Shown here: piece after piece, positions 52,828 to 61,344 of the stretch
Numbering within the stretch: position 1 is the first letter of the stretch
Layout: every line of letters starts with the position of its first letter
NCBI GenBank assembly: GCA_016712375.1
Contig: JADJRE010000010.1
Span: 115,557-179,556, forward strand
Source: Rhodospirillales bacterium
GTDB taxonomy: Bacteria; Pseudomonadota; Alphaproteobacteria; Rhodospirillales; Defluviicoccaceae
DNA length: 64,000 nucleotides
Reading direction: 5' to 3'
Made by a program: the position numbers and the translations under genes
The notes under the pieces: generated by a model
What the model was told of the DNA's origin: nothing
Seen by the model: only the letters and a program-made list of their open reading frames with translations
Database searches by the model: none

Positions 52828-55182
52828 ATGTACACGATCACCCGCCGCGAGGCATTTTCCGACACTACTTTCCTATGGGACGTGCATGCACCGGATGTCG
52901 CTCGGGCGGCGCAACCGGGCCACTTCGTTATGTTGAGGCTGCATGAAGGCGGTGAACGTATTCCGCTGACAGTCGCCGACTACGACCGCGACGCCGGCAC
53001 CATCACCATGGTGGTGCAGTCGCTCGGCAAGACGACAGTGGAAATGCGCGACCGCTACGTCGAAGGCGACAAGTTCGACGACTTTGTCGGTCCGCTTGGC
53101 CTGCCGCAGCACGTGGGTAAGGTCGGACACGTGGTGCTGGTGGGCGGCGGGCTCGGCGTGGCGCCGGTGTATCCCCAGCTTCGCGCCTTTAAGGAAGCAG
53201 GCAACCGCACCACCGGTATCATCGGATTCCGGGCCAAAGACCTGGTTTTCTGGGAAGAAAAGTTCGCCCGCTACTGTGACGACCTGGTCGTTTGCACGGA
53301 CGACGGCAGTTACGGCAAAGCCGGCTTCGTTACCGCCGCTCTCAAGGATCTCCTGGAGCGCGATCCGCCCGATCTGGTTATCGCCATCGGCCCTCTGCCG
53401 ATGATGAACGCCTGCGTTGAGACCACGCGGCCGTTCGGCGTCAAGACGATGGTGTCGCTGAACGCGATCATGGTGGACGGCACCGGCATGTGCGGCTCCT
53501 GCCGCGTCACCGTCGACGGGGAGGTAAAGTTTGCCTGCGTGGACGGCCCCGACTTTGACGGGCATCAGGTGGACTTCAAGGAGCTTATCGCCCGGCAGCG
53601 CCGCTTCAAGCAGCAGGAATCGCGCGCCAGCGAAGCCTATGCCCATGTCTGCAACCTGGAGAAGCAACTATTTGAAGAAGGCAAGCGCGGTTATAAGAAG
53701 CTCACGCAGCTCTTGCCGCATCAGGTGAAGATGCCAGAGCGCGACGCGCACGAACGCGCCCGAAACTTCAAGGAGGTCAACCTAGGCTATGCATTGGCCG
53801 ATGCCTTCGAAGAAGCGGAGCGCTGCATACAGTGCAAGAAGCCAGCCTGCATCAGCGGCTGTCCGGTCGGTATCGACATCCCGCGCTTCATTCGTCACCT
53901 GCTGGTGCGCGATCTCGATGGTGCGCTTGAGGTGATCTACGAGAGTAACCTGTTCCCCTCGATCTGCGGCCGTGTCTGCCCGCAGGAATCGCAGTGCGAG
54001 AGCCAGTGCGTCATCAACAAGAAGATGGAGAGCGTGGCGATCGGCCGGATCGAGCGCTTCGTCGGCGATTACGCGCGTCCTCCGAAGGTGGTGCCGCCGC
54101 GCTTCGCAGAAACCCTCGGCCGCGTCGCCATCGTCGGTTCCGGCCCCGCCGGGCTGGCGGCGGCGGCTGATCTGCTGCGCTATGGCTGCGAGGTAACGGT
54201 ATACGAGGCGCTGCACGTGGTCGGCGGCGTGCTGCGCTACGGCATTCCGTCGTTCCGCCTGCCGCGCGATATCATCGATCGAGAGGTACAGCGGCTCCGC
54301 GACATGGGCGTCCGCTTCGAGACCAACAAGGTGGTCGGCAAGACGTTCACCGTGCAGCAGTTGAAGGACGAGATGAACTACGACGCGGTCTTCGTCGGTG
54401 CCGGAGCCGGCGCCCCGGCTTTCCTGGGCATTCCGGGCGAGTTCGCCGGTCAGGTCTACTCGGCCAACGAGTTCCTGACCCGCGTCAACCTGATGGGCGG
54501 CGACAAGTTTCCCTATCTCGATACGCCGATCGGGCTTGGCTCGAGCGTCGTTGTCATCGGCGCCGGCAATACAGCGATGGACTGCCTGCGCGTTGCCAAG
54601 CGGTTGGGCGCGCCCACCGTCCGGTGTGTCTATCGCCGCTCGGAAGCCGAGGCACCGGCGCGCATTGAGGAGTTGCGGCACGCGAAGGAAGAAGGTGTCG
54701 AGTTCTTTTTCCTGCATACGCCGGTCGCCATCCATACCGACGAAGGGGGTGACGTTCGCGGTATGCGGGTGGAGAAAATGACGCTGGGTGAGCCGGACGA
54801 AAAAGGCCGACGCAAGCCAATGGCCACCGGTGAGTTTGTCGAACTTGAGTGTGAAACGGTCATCTACGCGCTTGGGACCAATGCCAATCCGATTGTCGCT
54901 CAGGCGACGCCTGGTCTCGGCCTCAACAAGTGGGGATACATCGTCGCCGACGAAGCGACGCAGTCGACGAATTTGCCGGGAGTGTTTGCCGGCGGTGACA
55001 TCGTCACCGGTGGTGCGACCGTGATCCTGGCCATGGGCGCCGGCCGACGCGCTGCCAAGGCCATCGCAACCTATCTCGGCAACCCGGAGCGCACGTGGCC
55101 GATCAGTGGAGACGATGTAGCCGCATTCGTGCCGCCACGACCGCTGCCGCCCGGCGACGTCACTGCCTCGGCGGCGGAATGA
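52828..55182 (+). CDS. NfnAB/SudBA-like fusion: ferredoxin-NADP reductase subunit plus GltD-type subunit
   Basis: 784-residue fusion of the two subunits that are usually separate in NfnAB (electron-bifurcating NADH-dependent ferredoxin:NADP oxidoreductase) and in sulfide dehydrogenase SudBA. Part 1 (about 1-255) is the FNR-like FAD/NAD domain (GHFVMLRL, IPLTVADYD, LVGGGLGVAPVYPQLRA). It ends with Cys222, Cys225 and Cys237 for a [2Fe-2S] cluster (MCGSCR ... FAC). Part 2 (about 310-784) is GltD-like. It carries two [4Fe-4S] sets (Cys333, 336, 341, 345; Cys380, 384, 390, 394), FAD loop GSGPAGL (437-443) and NADPH loop VIGAGNTAMD. In the nif operon it could supply reduced ferredoxin. Sulfide dehydrogenase or NADPH-glutamate synthase small subunit roles remain open. 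Confidence 0.9.
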   Translation: MYTITRREAFSDTTFLWDVHAPDVARAAQPGHFVMLRLHEGGERIPLTVADYDRDAGTITMVVQSLGKTTVEMRDRYVEGDKFDDFVGPLGLPQHVGKVGHVVLVGGGLGVAPVYPQLRAFKEAGNRTTGIIGFRAKDLVFWEEKFARYCDDLVVCTDDGSYGKAGFVTAALKDLLERDPPDLVIAIGPLPMMNACVETTRPFGVKTMVSLNAIMVDGTGMCGSCRVTVDGEVKFACVDGPDFDGHQVDFKELIARQRRFKQQESRASEAYAHVCNLEKQLFEEGKRGYKKLTQLLPHQVKMPERDAHERARNFKEVNLGYALADAFEEAERCIQCKKPACISGCPVGIDIPRFIRHLLVRDLDGALEVIYESNLFPSICGRVCPQESQCESQCVINKKMESVAIGRIERFVGDYARPPKVVPPRFAETLGRVAIVGSGPAGLAAAADLLRYGCEVTVYEALHVVGGVLRYGIPSFRLPRDIIDREVQRLRDMGVRFETNKVVGKTFTVQQLKDEMNYDAVFVGAGAGAPAFLGIPGEFAGQVYSANEFLTRVNLMGGDKFPYLDTPIGLGSSVVVIGAGNTAMDCLRVAKRLGAPTVRCVYRRSEAEAPARIEELRHAKEEGVEFFFLHTPVAIHTDEGGDVRGMRVEKMTLGEPDEKGRRKPMATGEFVELECETVIYALGTNANPIVAQATPGLGLNKWGYIVADEATQSTNLPGVFAGGDIVTGGATVILAMGAGRRAAKAIATYLGNPERTWPISGDDVAAFVPPRPLPPGDVTASAAE

Positions 55183-55195
55183 GAGGAACGGGAAC

Positions 55196-55855
55196 ATGGA
55201 TGTGAACATCGAAGCGGGCCGCCTGCTCTGCCCAAAGTGCCGCCAGCCGATCGAGGGTGATGAGCAGTACGTTTGCTGCGCCGCCGCCACGCTGCAATGG
55301 CGCTGCGACGACTGCGGCAAGGTCAGCGAGGGCTTTGCGTTCCCGTACGGGATGTGTCCGCTGTGTTCCGGCAAGCTCGCCATGCTGAAGCGCGCCGAGA
55401 TCGACGACGAGGCGGCGCTGGATGCGATTCGGATGGCTTTCGAAATCGAGCTTGGCGGCCGGGCGTTTTATAATCGGGCTGCTCATCAGACGACCGATCC
55501 GGATCTGCGCGACCTGTTTGGGAAGTTCGCGGCGATGGAAGGCGAGCATATCTATACGCTCGCCCGGCGCTACCACGCCGACGTGCCGGAGCCATCGGCC
55601 GAATTTCAGGTCGAGCGGGCGGCAATTTACGCCGGTCTTGAGAACCGCCCGGATGATCCGGCGAACTTAATCCGCATTGCCATTTCGTTTGAGCAGAGGG
55701 CAGTGCAGTTCTTCAGCGAACGGGGCGAAGGGGCGGCGGAGGGGTCGGCCGAGCGGCAACTGTACAAAGAGCTGGCTGCCGAGGAGCGAGAGCATGTTGC
55801 GCTACTCACCACCGAACTCGAGCGGTTCCAAGCCGGCAAACCGGGACTGCTCTAG
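55196..55855 (+). CDS. rubrerythrin-like ferritin-family protein with N-terminal zinc/rubredoxin-like ribbon
   Basis: 219-residue protein. An N-terminal Cys-rich region (LLCPKCRQP; WRCDDCGKVSEGFAFPYGMCPLCSG) looks like a rubredoxin- or zinc-ribbon module. It is followed by a ferritin-like four-helix bundle with the diiron ligands Glu in AFEIELGGRAFYNRA, E-x-x-H in MEGEHIY, Glu in AISFEQRAVQFF and E-x-x-H in EEREHVALL. The order is reversed compared with classical rubrerythrin, which has the rubredoxin at the C terminus. Family members reduce peroxide. It lies 13 bases after the NfnAB-like gene, so protection of nitrogenase or its donors is likely. Confidence 0.87.
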   Translation: MDVNIEAGRLLCPKCRQPIEGDEQYVCCAAATLQWRCDDCGKVSEGFAFPYGMCPLCSGKLAMLKRAEIDDEAALDAIRMAFEIELGGRAFYNRAAHQTTDPDLRDLFGKFAAMEGEHIYTLARRYHADVPEPSAEFQVERAAIYAGLENRPDDPANLIRIAISFEQRAVQFFSERGEGAAEGSAERQLYKELAAEEREHVALLTTELERFQAGKPGLL

Positions 55856-55941
55856 GGCCAGATGAGCGCGCTGTGGTCGCCCGACATCGGCGCACGCAGA
55901 TCGTAAAGTAGGGAGTAATCCCGACAACAGGAGAGCGGCTA

Positions 55942-57213
55942 ATGGCCGACCATTTCGAGGTGATCGTCGTCGGCGCCGGACCAGCCGGTAACGCCGCGGC
56001 GTTGACCCTGGCGAAGGCGGGGCTGGATGTCTTGCAGCTCGAACGCGCGGAATTTCCCGGTGCCAAGAATGCACAGGGATCGCTGCTCTGGGCACCCGCT
56101 CTGGAGCAACTGATCGCCGACTTCCATGCTCGGGCGCCGCTCGAAAGACATATCGTCGAGCAGCGCCTGTGGACGTTGGACGGAGATTCGCACACTGGCA
56201 GCCGAGATTGGACAACGGGTACTGGCAGCTCCGCGCCGGACCGCTACACCATCCTCCGCGCTCCCTTCGAAGCTTGGTTCTCCTCCGCCTTGCGAGCAGC
56301 CGGTGTACGCGTCGCCTTCGCTACCACGGTCACGGAAGTTATCCGTGAGGTGGATGGGCGCGTGTCGGGCGTGCACACTGCTGGCGGCGGCGATTTTTAT
56401 GCCGATGTCGTGATCCTCGCCGAAGGCGTTGCGTCACTGATAGCTCGCCAGTCGGGTCTGCGCGAGGATCTGCATCCGCAGACGGTGGCACTCACGATCA
56501 GGGAACTGCGCCGGTTGCCGCGTCCACTGCTGGAAAATCGCTTTGGAGTGCAGGGCGACGACGGCGTCGTCATCGAAGCGAGCGGGGTTTTTGCCCCCGG
56601 CATCAGAGGCACCGGTTTCGTCCATACCAACCGGGAATCTCTATCGGTTGGCGTCGGCTGCATGGTCGGCGACATTGTCGTCAGCGATCTCACGCCGTCT
56701 GAGCTGCTCGCCCGGTTCAAGCGGCATCCGTCGATCAAGCCGTTGCTAGCGGACAGTGAAGTCGTTGACTTCTCCGCCCAACTCTCGCCCGAGGGCGGCT
56801 ACCGGGTGCAGCCGCGGTTATTCGGCGACGGCTGGCTGTGCTGCGGTGACGGGATGCAGCCGGGATCGCCCGCGCATCGCGAGGGAGCGACGCTGGCGTT
56901 GACGACGGGGCGGCTTGCAGCGGAAACCATTATCGAACTGAGCCGACATGGCCGGCCGATGTCTGCACGGCATCTTTCGCTTTATCGGGATAAGCTGGAA
57001 CGTAGTCCGACCCTGCGCCTGTTGCACAAGCAGCACGCGAGCGACAGCGCGGCCGAGGAGGAACACGTTTTCCCGGTGGCCGATCCGCGGCGGCTGGTGC
57101 GCGCCTCGCGGGTTCTGAGGCGTGATGCTAACGGCGGAGGACGCCAGAAACGAATGTTGCGTCACTTTTTCCGCGGCTCCGAGAGCTCGCGAGAAGTCAG
57201 CGGCGCCGCGTGA
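55942..57213 (+). CDS. FixC-like FAD-dependent oxidoreductase
   Basis: 423-residue flavoprotein resembling FixC and electron-transfer-flavoprotein:quinone oxidoreductase. The FAD loop is VVGAGPAGNAAALTLAKAGLDVLQLERAEFPGAKNAQGSLLW, including the PGxKNxxG variant of FixC. VILAEGVASLIARQSGL, PEGGYRVQPRLFGDGWLCCGDGMQPGSPAHREGATLALTTGRLAAETI and LRLLHKQHASD match the second FAD and membrane-facing part. The [4Fe-4S] ferredoxin domain of full ETF-QO is absent, as in FixC, where FixX provides it. No fixA, fixB or fixX is in the window. AGGAG precedes the ATG, 86 bases after rubrerythrin. It is probably the last gene of the nif accessory operon. Confidence 0.85.
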   Translation: MADHFEVIVVGAGPAGNAAALTLAKAGLDVLQLERAEFPGAKNAQGSLLWAPALEQLIADFHARAPLERHIVEQRLWTLDGDSHTGSRDWTTGTGSSAPDRYTILRAPFEAWFSSALRAAGVRVAFATTVTEVIREVDGRVSGVHTAGGGDFYADVVILAEGVASLIARQSGLREDLHPQTVALTIRELRRLPRPLLENRFGVQGDDGVVIEASGVFAPGIRGTGFVHTNRESLSVGVGCMVGDIVVSDLTPSELLARFKRHPSIKPLLADSEVVDFSAQLSPEGGYRVQPRLFGDGWLCCGDGMQPGSPAHREGATLALTTGRLAAETIIELSRHGRPMSARHLSLYRDKLERSPTLRLLHKQHASDSAAEEEHVFPVADPRRLVRASRVLRRDANGGGRQKRMLRHFFRGSESSREVSGAA

Positions 57214-57346
57214 ACCCAGACCGGGCGGTCGCCTCGACCGCTCCGGACACGGCACTGAAGGCCGCTCATCCGATCTGATCTAACGGACGAGCGGCTAAGG
57301 TGCCGACGAAGAAGGCTGCAGGTCTATACAGGGAGGCTCGGCAGCC

Positions 57347-57378
57347 CCCTCTCCCCCGCGTTGTCGCGGGGGAGAGGG
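57347..57378. terminator. strong hairpin between convergent genes
   Basis: A perfect 14-bp stem, CCCTCTCCCCCGCG (57347-57360) and its complement (57365-57378), with loop TTGT. It sits between the ends of the FixC-like and nnrS genes and could end transcription from both sides, though no T-run follows. Confidence 0.65.
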
Positions 57379-57397
57379 TATCCCGAGCAGTGGTCGC

Positions 57398-58633
57398 TCA
57401 GCCGGGGCGGCCGTCGATGCGGGGGCGGATCAGCATCGGGCCGTAGATGGCGACGAAACCGGCAAAGGCCGCGATCCAGGCGGATCCCGAGATCCACATC
57501 AACGGCTCCCAGTAATCAGGCAGCAACGTCGCCAGAACGCGGGTTGTCGCGGCGGCGGTCACCAGCACGAAGATCGAGTTGGTGCCGTGCCCAGCACGCA
57601 AATTGCGCCCGGTGTGGCCGAGAGTGGCGCGGGTCATCACCGCCAGGGTCATCGTGCCAATGGCGCCAGCGGTGAACCCGTGGATCGCGGCGGTCTCGGG
57701 AAGCAATCCGGCCTGATTGAGTGCCAGCAGCGCCAGGCCGATCGGCACCCAGGCGTAGCCCACGTGCAGCACCAGCAGCAGCGGATCGGCGAGCGTCCGA
57801 TGACCCTGCCAACGCAACAGGCGGACGGCATTGACTATGGCCGCGACGGCGGCGAGAGCAGCAGCGAGCGGTGTCTGCGGCAGAACGACCCAGGCCGCGA
57901 GCCCCACAACCGTCGCTGCCAGCGATGCCTGATCGAAACGACCGGATGGTGACGGCGGCGGGTCTTTCGGCCTGTTTTTCGTCAGCCAGTTGCGGGTGAA
58001 GCTTGGAACGATGCGCCCACCAATCAGTGCGATCAGGAAGACGATGACGGCAATTGCGAGCCGCCAACCGCAGCCATCGGGCACACCCAGCCCCGCAGCT
58101 TCGGCGTGGGTCAGGCCGTTCGCCGCCAGCAACAGTGCCAGCACGAACGCAATCGGCAGGTTGCGCCGGTTATTGCCGGCGACGAGCTCGCGAACGATGA
58201 CGAAGAGCAAGGCAGCGAGAAACGCCAGGTCGATCGCCGCCGCCGGCCAGAGGCCGATAATCGCTGAGACAGCGATGGCAAGCCGTCCCGCCAGCCATAG
58301 CAGTACCAGCAGCAGCAAAGGGTTGCCCTGAACCGGAAGCCGTCCGGTCCAGTTGGGGATCGCCGTTAGCAGAAAGCCCGCAATGGCCGCCGTGGCGAAG
58401 CCGAACAGCATCTCATGGGCATGCCAGACCGCCGGTGCAAAAGCGGTGGGCAAGGCTGGTCCGCCCGCCAGAGCGATCAGCCACAACGCGAGGGCGAGTG
58501 CCGCCGCCACGCCGGCGGCGAGAAAGAACGGCCGGAAGCCGTAGGCGAGGAGCGCCGGCCCGGCGTGCGGGCGCAGGCGCGGCACTGGCGTGTGTGGCGC
58601 GGAAGCCTTCGGTGTCTGCGATCCTTGTGTCAC
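57398..58633 (-). CDS. NnrS family protein
   Basis: 411-residue integral membrane protein with about 12 helices. NnrS is a haem- and copper-containing protein linked to nitric oxide tolerance and denitrification. Diagnostic features are AYGFRPFFLAAG near the N terminus, VWHAHEMLFGFATAAIAGFLLTAIPNWTG (His residues for metal) and HGFTAGAIGTMTLAVMTRATLGHTGR. Translation starts at GTG 58633, which overlaps the SRPBCC stop (GTGA). NO protection would fit a nitrogen-cycling organism; regulation is not visible. Confidence 0.93.
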   Translation of the reverse strand: MTQGSQTPKASAPHTPVPRLRPHAGPALLAYGFRPFFLAAGVAAALALALWLIALAGGPALPTAFAPAVWHAHEMLFGFATAAIAGFLLTAIPNWTGRLPVQGNPLLLLVLLWLAGRLAIAVSAIIGLWPAAAIDLAFLAALLFVIVRELVAGNNRRNLPIAFVLALLLAANGLTHAEAAGLGVPDGCGWRLAIAVIVFLIALIGGRIVPSFTRNWLTKNRPKDPPPSPSGRFDQASLAATVVGLAAWVVLPQTPLAAALAAVAAIVNAVRLLRWQGHRTLADPLLLVLHVGYAWVPIGLALLALNQAGLLPETAAIHGFTAGAIGTMTLAVMTRATLGHTGRNLRAGHGTNSIFVLVTAAATTRVLATLLPDYWEPLMWISGSAWIAAFAGFVAIYGPMLIRPRIDGRPG

Positions 58634-59038
58634 GTGTTGGTGCCGAGCAGCTTGCGCAAATTGTCGAGACCCGACTCGTAGAGTTTCTCCAGCGATCGCG
58701 CTAGCTCAGTTTCGGCGACGCCGAGCGGCGTGAACGCGGTCGACCATTCGATCGTCGATCTCTCACCCTCCCGCTTGGCCGTGATCGTCGAGTGACAGTC
58801 GGCTAGCGACAACGGGCTGGTGACGATCGAATAGGTATAGGTTTTTGCCTCGCCATGGAACTCCTCGAGCTGTTCGGTGGTCCATCCGCCAGTTTTAGCC
58901 GCCGTTGTGACCGCCCTCTTCGAGGGCGCTTCTTTCCACCGCCGGATGCCAGGCCGGCAGGCCATTCCAGCCGCCGACCAGCCGCCAGACCTGCTCCGCC
59001 GGCGCCAACACTTTGGTTGCGACGGTTACCTTGGTCAT
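58630..59038 (-). CDS. SRPBCC family protein, two frameshifts near 58910 and 58881
   Basis: About 136-residue START/Bet v1-fold protein (polyketide cyclase/AHSA1-like). The first frame gives MTKVTVATKVLAPAEQVWRLVGGWNGLPAWHPAVE, the classical opening of the family. The middle (RRLKLADG) is in a second frame, and TTEQLEEFHGEAKTYTYSIV ... TAFTPLGVAE in a third. Two single-base additions, at about 58908-58912 and 58880-58883, restore an uninterrupted protein of normal length. The start at 59038 precedes nnrS in the same direction with a GTGA overlap. The ligand is unknown. Confidence 0.75.
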
Positions 59039-59198
59039 GGATCATTTCCTTTCTCCTCTCGGCCTTTCGACCGTTACCGCGCCGTTGATGCGAAAGTGGC
59101 ATTCACTGGCCGGCGAAATACCGAGCTGACTGCGCTAGCCTGGCCTTGATCCGCGCCTGCGCCAGAGCCAAGCTGCCTGCGGTGGCAGGGAAGGCAAA

Positions 59199-59675
59199 AT
59201 GATGAGCAGGCTTCACACCTACGACATCGTGACCACCTGGACCGGAAACCGGGGCGTTGGCACCGCCAGTTACCGCGCTTACGAACGGGAGCACCAGTTG
59301 TGGGCGGCAGGCAAGCCGGCCATCGAAGGATCCGCCGACCCGGCCTTCCGTGGCGATCCGACTCGTTGGAATCCAGAAGAGATGTTCGTCGCGTCGGTGT
59401 CGTCTTGCCACATGCTGTGGTACCTGCATCTTTGCGCCGAGGCCGGCATCGTCGTCACCGGCTACACCGACGACGCTCGCGGTGAGATGCAGGAGGACGC
59501 GGCGGGAAGCGGACGCTTCACGCGCATCGAGCTGCGCCCGCGGGTGGCGCTGGCTGCCGCGACCGAAAGCGAGCGCGCGCTGGCATTGCATGCGGTCGCA
59601 CATGCCAAGTGTTTCATCGCCCGCTCGGTGCGCTGCGACATCGAGGTGCGGCCCAAAGTCGCGGGGCAGCCCTAA
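59199..59675 (+). CDS. OsmC family peroxiredoxin-like protein
   Basis: 158-residue OsmC/Ohr-fold protein. The two redox Cys are in SVSSCHMLWYLHLCAEAG (peroxidatic Cys) and HAHAKCFIARSV (resolving Cys); NPEEMFVASVSSC is the family signature. Proteins of this type reduce organic hydroperoxides with dihydrolipoyl or thiol donors. Two adjacent ATG codons begin the frame behind GGGAAGG. It is divergent from the SRPBCC gene. Confidence 0.92.
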   Translation: MMSRLHTYDIVTTWTGNRGVGTASYRAYEREHQLWAAGKPAIEGSADPAFRGDPTRWNPEEMFVASVSSCHMLWYLHLCAEAGIVVTGYTDDARGEMQEDAAGSGRFTRIELRPRVALAAATESERALALHAVAHAKCFIARSVRCDIEVRPKVAGQP

Positions 59676-59680
59676 CCCGG

Positions 59681-60289
59681 TCACCAGACCGCCTCGGCTG
59701 CTGGACGAGAGACAGCCCAGCGCCAGCCGTGACCACCGTTGCAGATTACCGCAGCCAACACCGGATCCTTCGCTGCTTCCGGCCAAGAGGTGTCCCGCTT
59801 TGTCGGCGTCTGCGCCGGGGGCGGTGCGGCTATGTCTTCGACGTCGCTCTCGACGGTGTCGAGGGTGCCTTCCACGCCACCGCGCCGTTTGGCTGCGGTG
59901 TACAGCAATTCCCGGCAGGCGATCAGCCCGCCGAAGTCGCGCACGACTTCCAGGTGGCCCTCGAGCATACCGAAGATCGCATCGAATGGCGCGTCCGGCT
60001 CGGTCGTCCACGGCACGACCTCGTTCAGAGCTGCCGCGCCTCCAGCGGCGGCAATCGCGTGTTGCACCCGCAACTGCTGCTCACCCTCGACGTAGCCCAG
60101 CGCCTCCGCAGTGGCCAACCGGACCGCCATGGCTACCGCTACACCAACCAAGGGGTTGGCGGTGAGCACTCCGGCTCCAGCGCCGGCGCCGAGGCCCGCC
60201 GCTTCCGGCGCGAAATCTCCCGCGCCGGCACAGCCGCCCAGCAGCAGACTGGCGGCCAGCAGCGCCGAGGCAGTCGCATCCGCCCTCAC
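59681..60289 (-). CDS. hypothetical lipoprotein
   Basis: 202 residues. The N terminus LAASLLLGGCAGAG is a lipobox with Cys at about 20, so the mature protein is probably acylated and anchored in the outer or inner membrane. A Gly/Ala-rich segment (AAGLGAGAGAGVLTANPLVGVAVAMAVRLATAEALGYVE) could enter the membrane. The C-terminal part has no known motif. It overlaps the CBS-protein stop (ATGA), so it is translated as its downstream partner. Not recognised. Confidence 0.75.
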   Translation of the reverse strand: MRADATASALLAASLLLGGCAGAGDFAPEAAGLGAGAGAGVLTANPLVGVAVAMAVRLATAEALGYVEGEQQLRVQHAIAAAGGAAALNEVVPWTTEPDAPFDAIFGMLEGHLEVVRDFGGLIACRELLYTAAKRRGGVEGTLDTVESDVEDIAAPPPAQTPTKRDTSWPEAAKDPVLAAVICNGGHGWRWAVSRPAAEAVW

Positions 60290-60710
60290 GCTTCGGCGGC
60301 GTCCGACTGCTCAACTCGATCGCCGCGCGTCACCTGAATGTCAGCGGGGATGTCACGAATGGAGATAACGCCGATCACGGCACCGTCGGCCATCACCGGC
60401 AGGTGGCGGAAGCCGCCTTCGAGCATAACCTCCAGCGCTTCCAGCATCGGACACTCAACCGACACTGTCTCCGGCCGGCGGGTCATCACCTCCTCCAGAC
60501 GGGTGCGGTCGACGTCGCGGCCTAGGGCGATTACCCGCGTCAGCACGTCGCGCTCGGTGAAGATGCCGATCAGATGCCGCCCTTCGACTACCGGGACGGC
60601 CTGATCCGGCAATCCGCCATCACCAGGACCGCCTGACGAACCGTTGCCGAGGGTGGCTGAACCACCACACGCCGCCCCTCGATGATCGAGGCCACTGACT
60701 TGTCCTTCAT
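60286..60710 (-). CDS. CBS domain-containing protein, one frameshift near 60603
   Basis: About 141-residue protein with a pair of CBS motifs, which bind adenosyl nucleotides as energy sensors. CBS 1 begins KDKSVASIIEGRRVVVQPPSATVRQAVLVMADCRI and continues after the shift with AVPVVEGRHLIGIFTERDVLTRVIALG. CBS 2 is RLEEVMTRRPETVSVECPMLEALEVMLEGGFRHLPVMADGAVIGVISIRDI. The frames join with one base added around 60600-60606. The ATG at 60710 gives normal length. It lies ahead of the lipoprotein gene with ATGA overlap. Confidence 0.8.
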
Positions 60711-60868
60711 CCGTTTCCTCCCGGGGTTCCGTCCGGGGATTCGCTGATCCGCTTGGCTCAACATCTCACACAAGCCGATCATATGTCAGTGTAGATTTCC
60801 GCGGGCTTCGCTCGGCGGGTCGGACGTGGCAGACTGGCCGTCTCCGCTGATGGAGCAGCGTAAGCGCG

Positions 60869-61189
60869 ATGCCTTCAAGATTGTCCGACCTCTGGGCAGG
60901 GCGCCTGCCTCTGCCGACGGTGTTCTGGCAGTGGATGATTTTCTGGGGCTTCCTGCTCAACCTCGGGGCTACCTTCGCCTCCTTGGCGGTGCTGGTGATG
61001 GCGGGCGGCGCTCCGCAAGCCTGGGCAGCGGTGGCCTCGGCGGCTTTGCACCTGCTGCCCGTGCCCTTCAACATTGCCTGCCTGGTCGGCGTCTGGCGAA
61101 GCGCCGCGCGCCCCGAGGTCGAGCCTACGCCGCGGCTGCTGATGCGCTCCGCGGCAGTCGTCTGGACCGGCGCAAGCTTCCTGATCTGA
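60869..61189 (+). CDS. hypothetical small membrane protein
   Basis: 106 residues with two clear hydrophobic helices (VFWQWMIFWGFLLNLGATFASLAVLVMA and AWAAVASAALHLLPVPFNIACLVGVW) and a possible third at the C-terminal end. No known family is recognised. The ATG is not preceded by a strong ribosome site (GAGCAG), so the start is tentative. It is divergent from the CBS gene. Confidence 0.6.
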   Translation: MPSRLSDLWAGRLPLPTVFWQWMIFWGFLLNLGATFASLAVLVMAGGAPQAWAAVASAALHLLPVPFNIACLVGVWRSAARPEVEPTPRLLMRSAAVVWTGASFLI

Positions 61190-61344
61190 ACTTCTGTCAG
61201 CCAGCGCACCCTTGCCTCGCCGGTCGCGGATCACCAAATCGCACGAGTTCTGGTCCGGGCCTCTGGCAGCCGAGGCGTCGGCTTGCGATGTCGGACTTCG
61301 TGTGAGCCCCAGCTGACGCGGCGCAGAGAACGGACGGAATCATC

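Noticed and set aside
53782..55383. 533-codon minus-strand frame
   Set aside because: Antisense of the NfnAB-like gene, which has all cofactor motifs.
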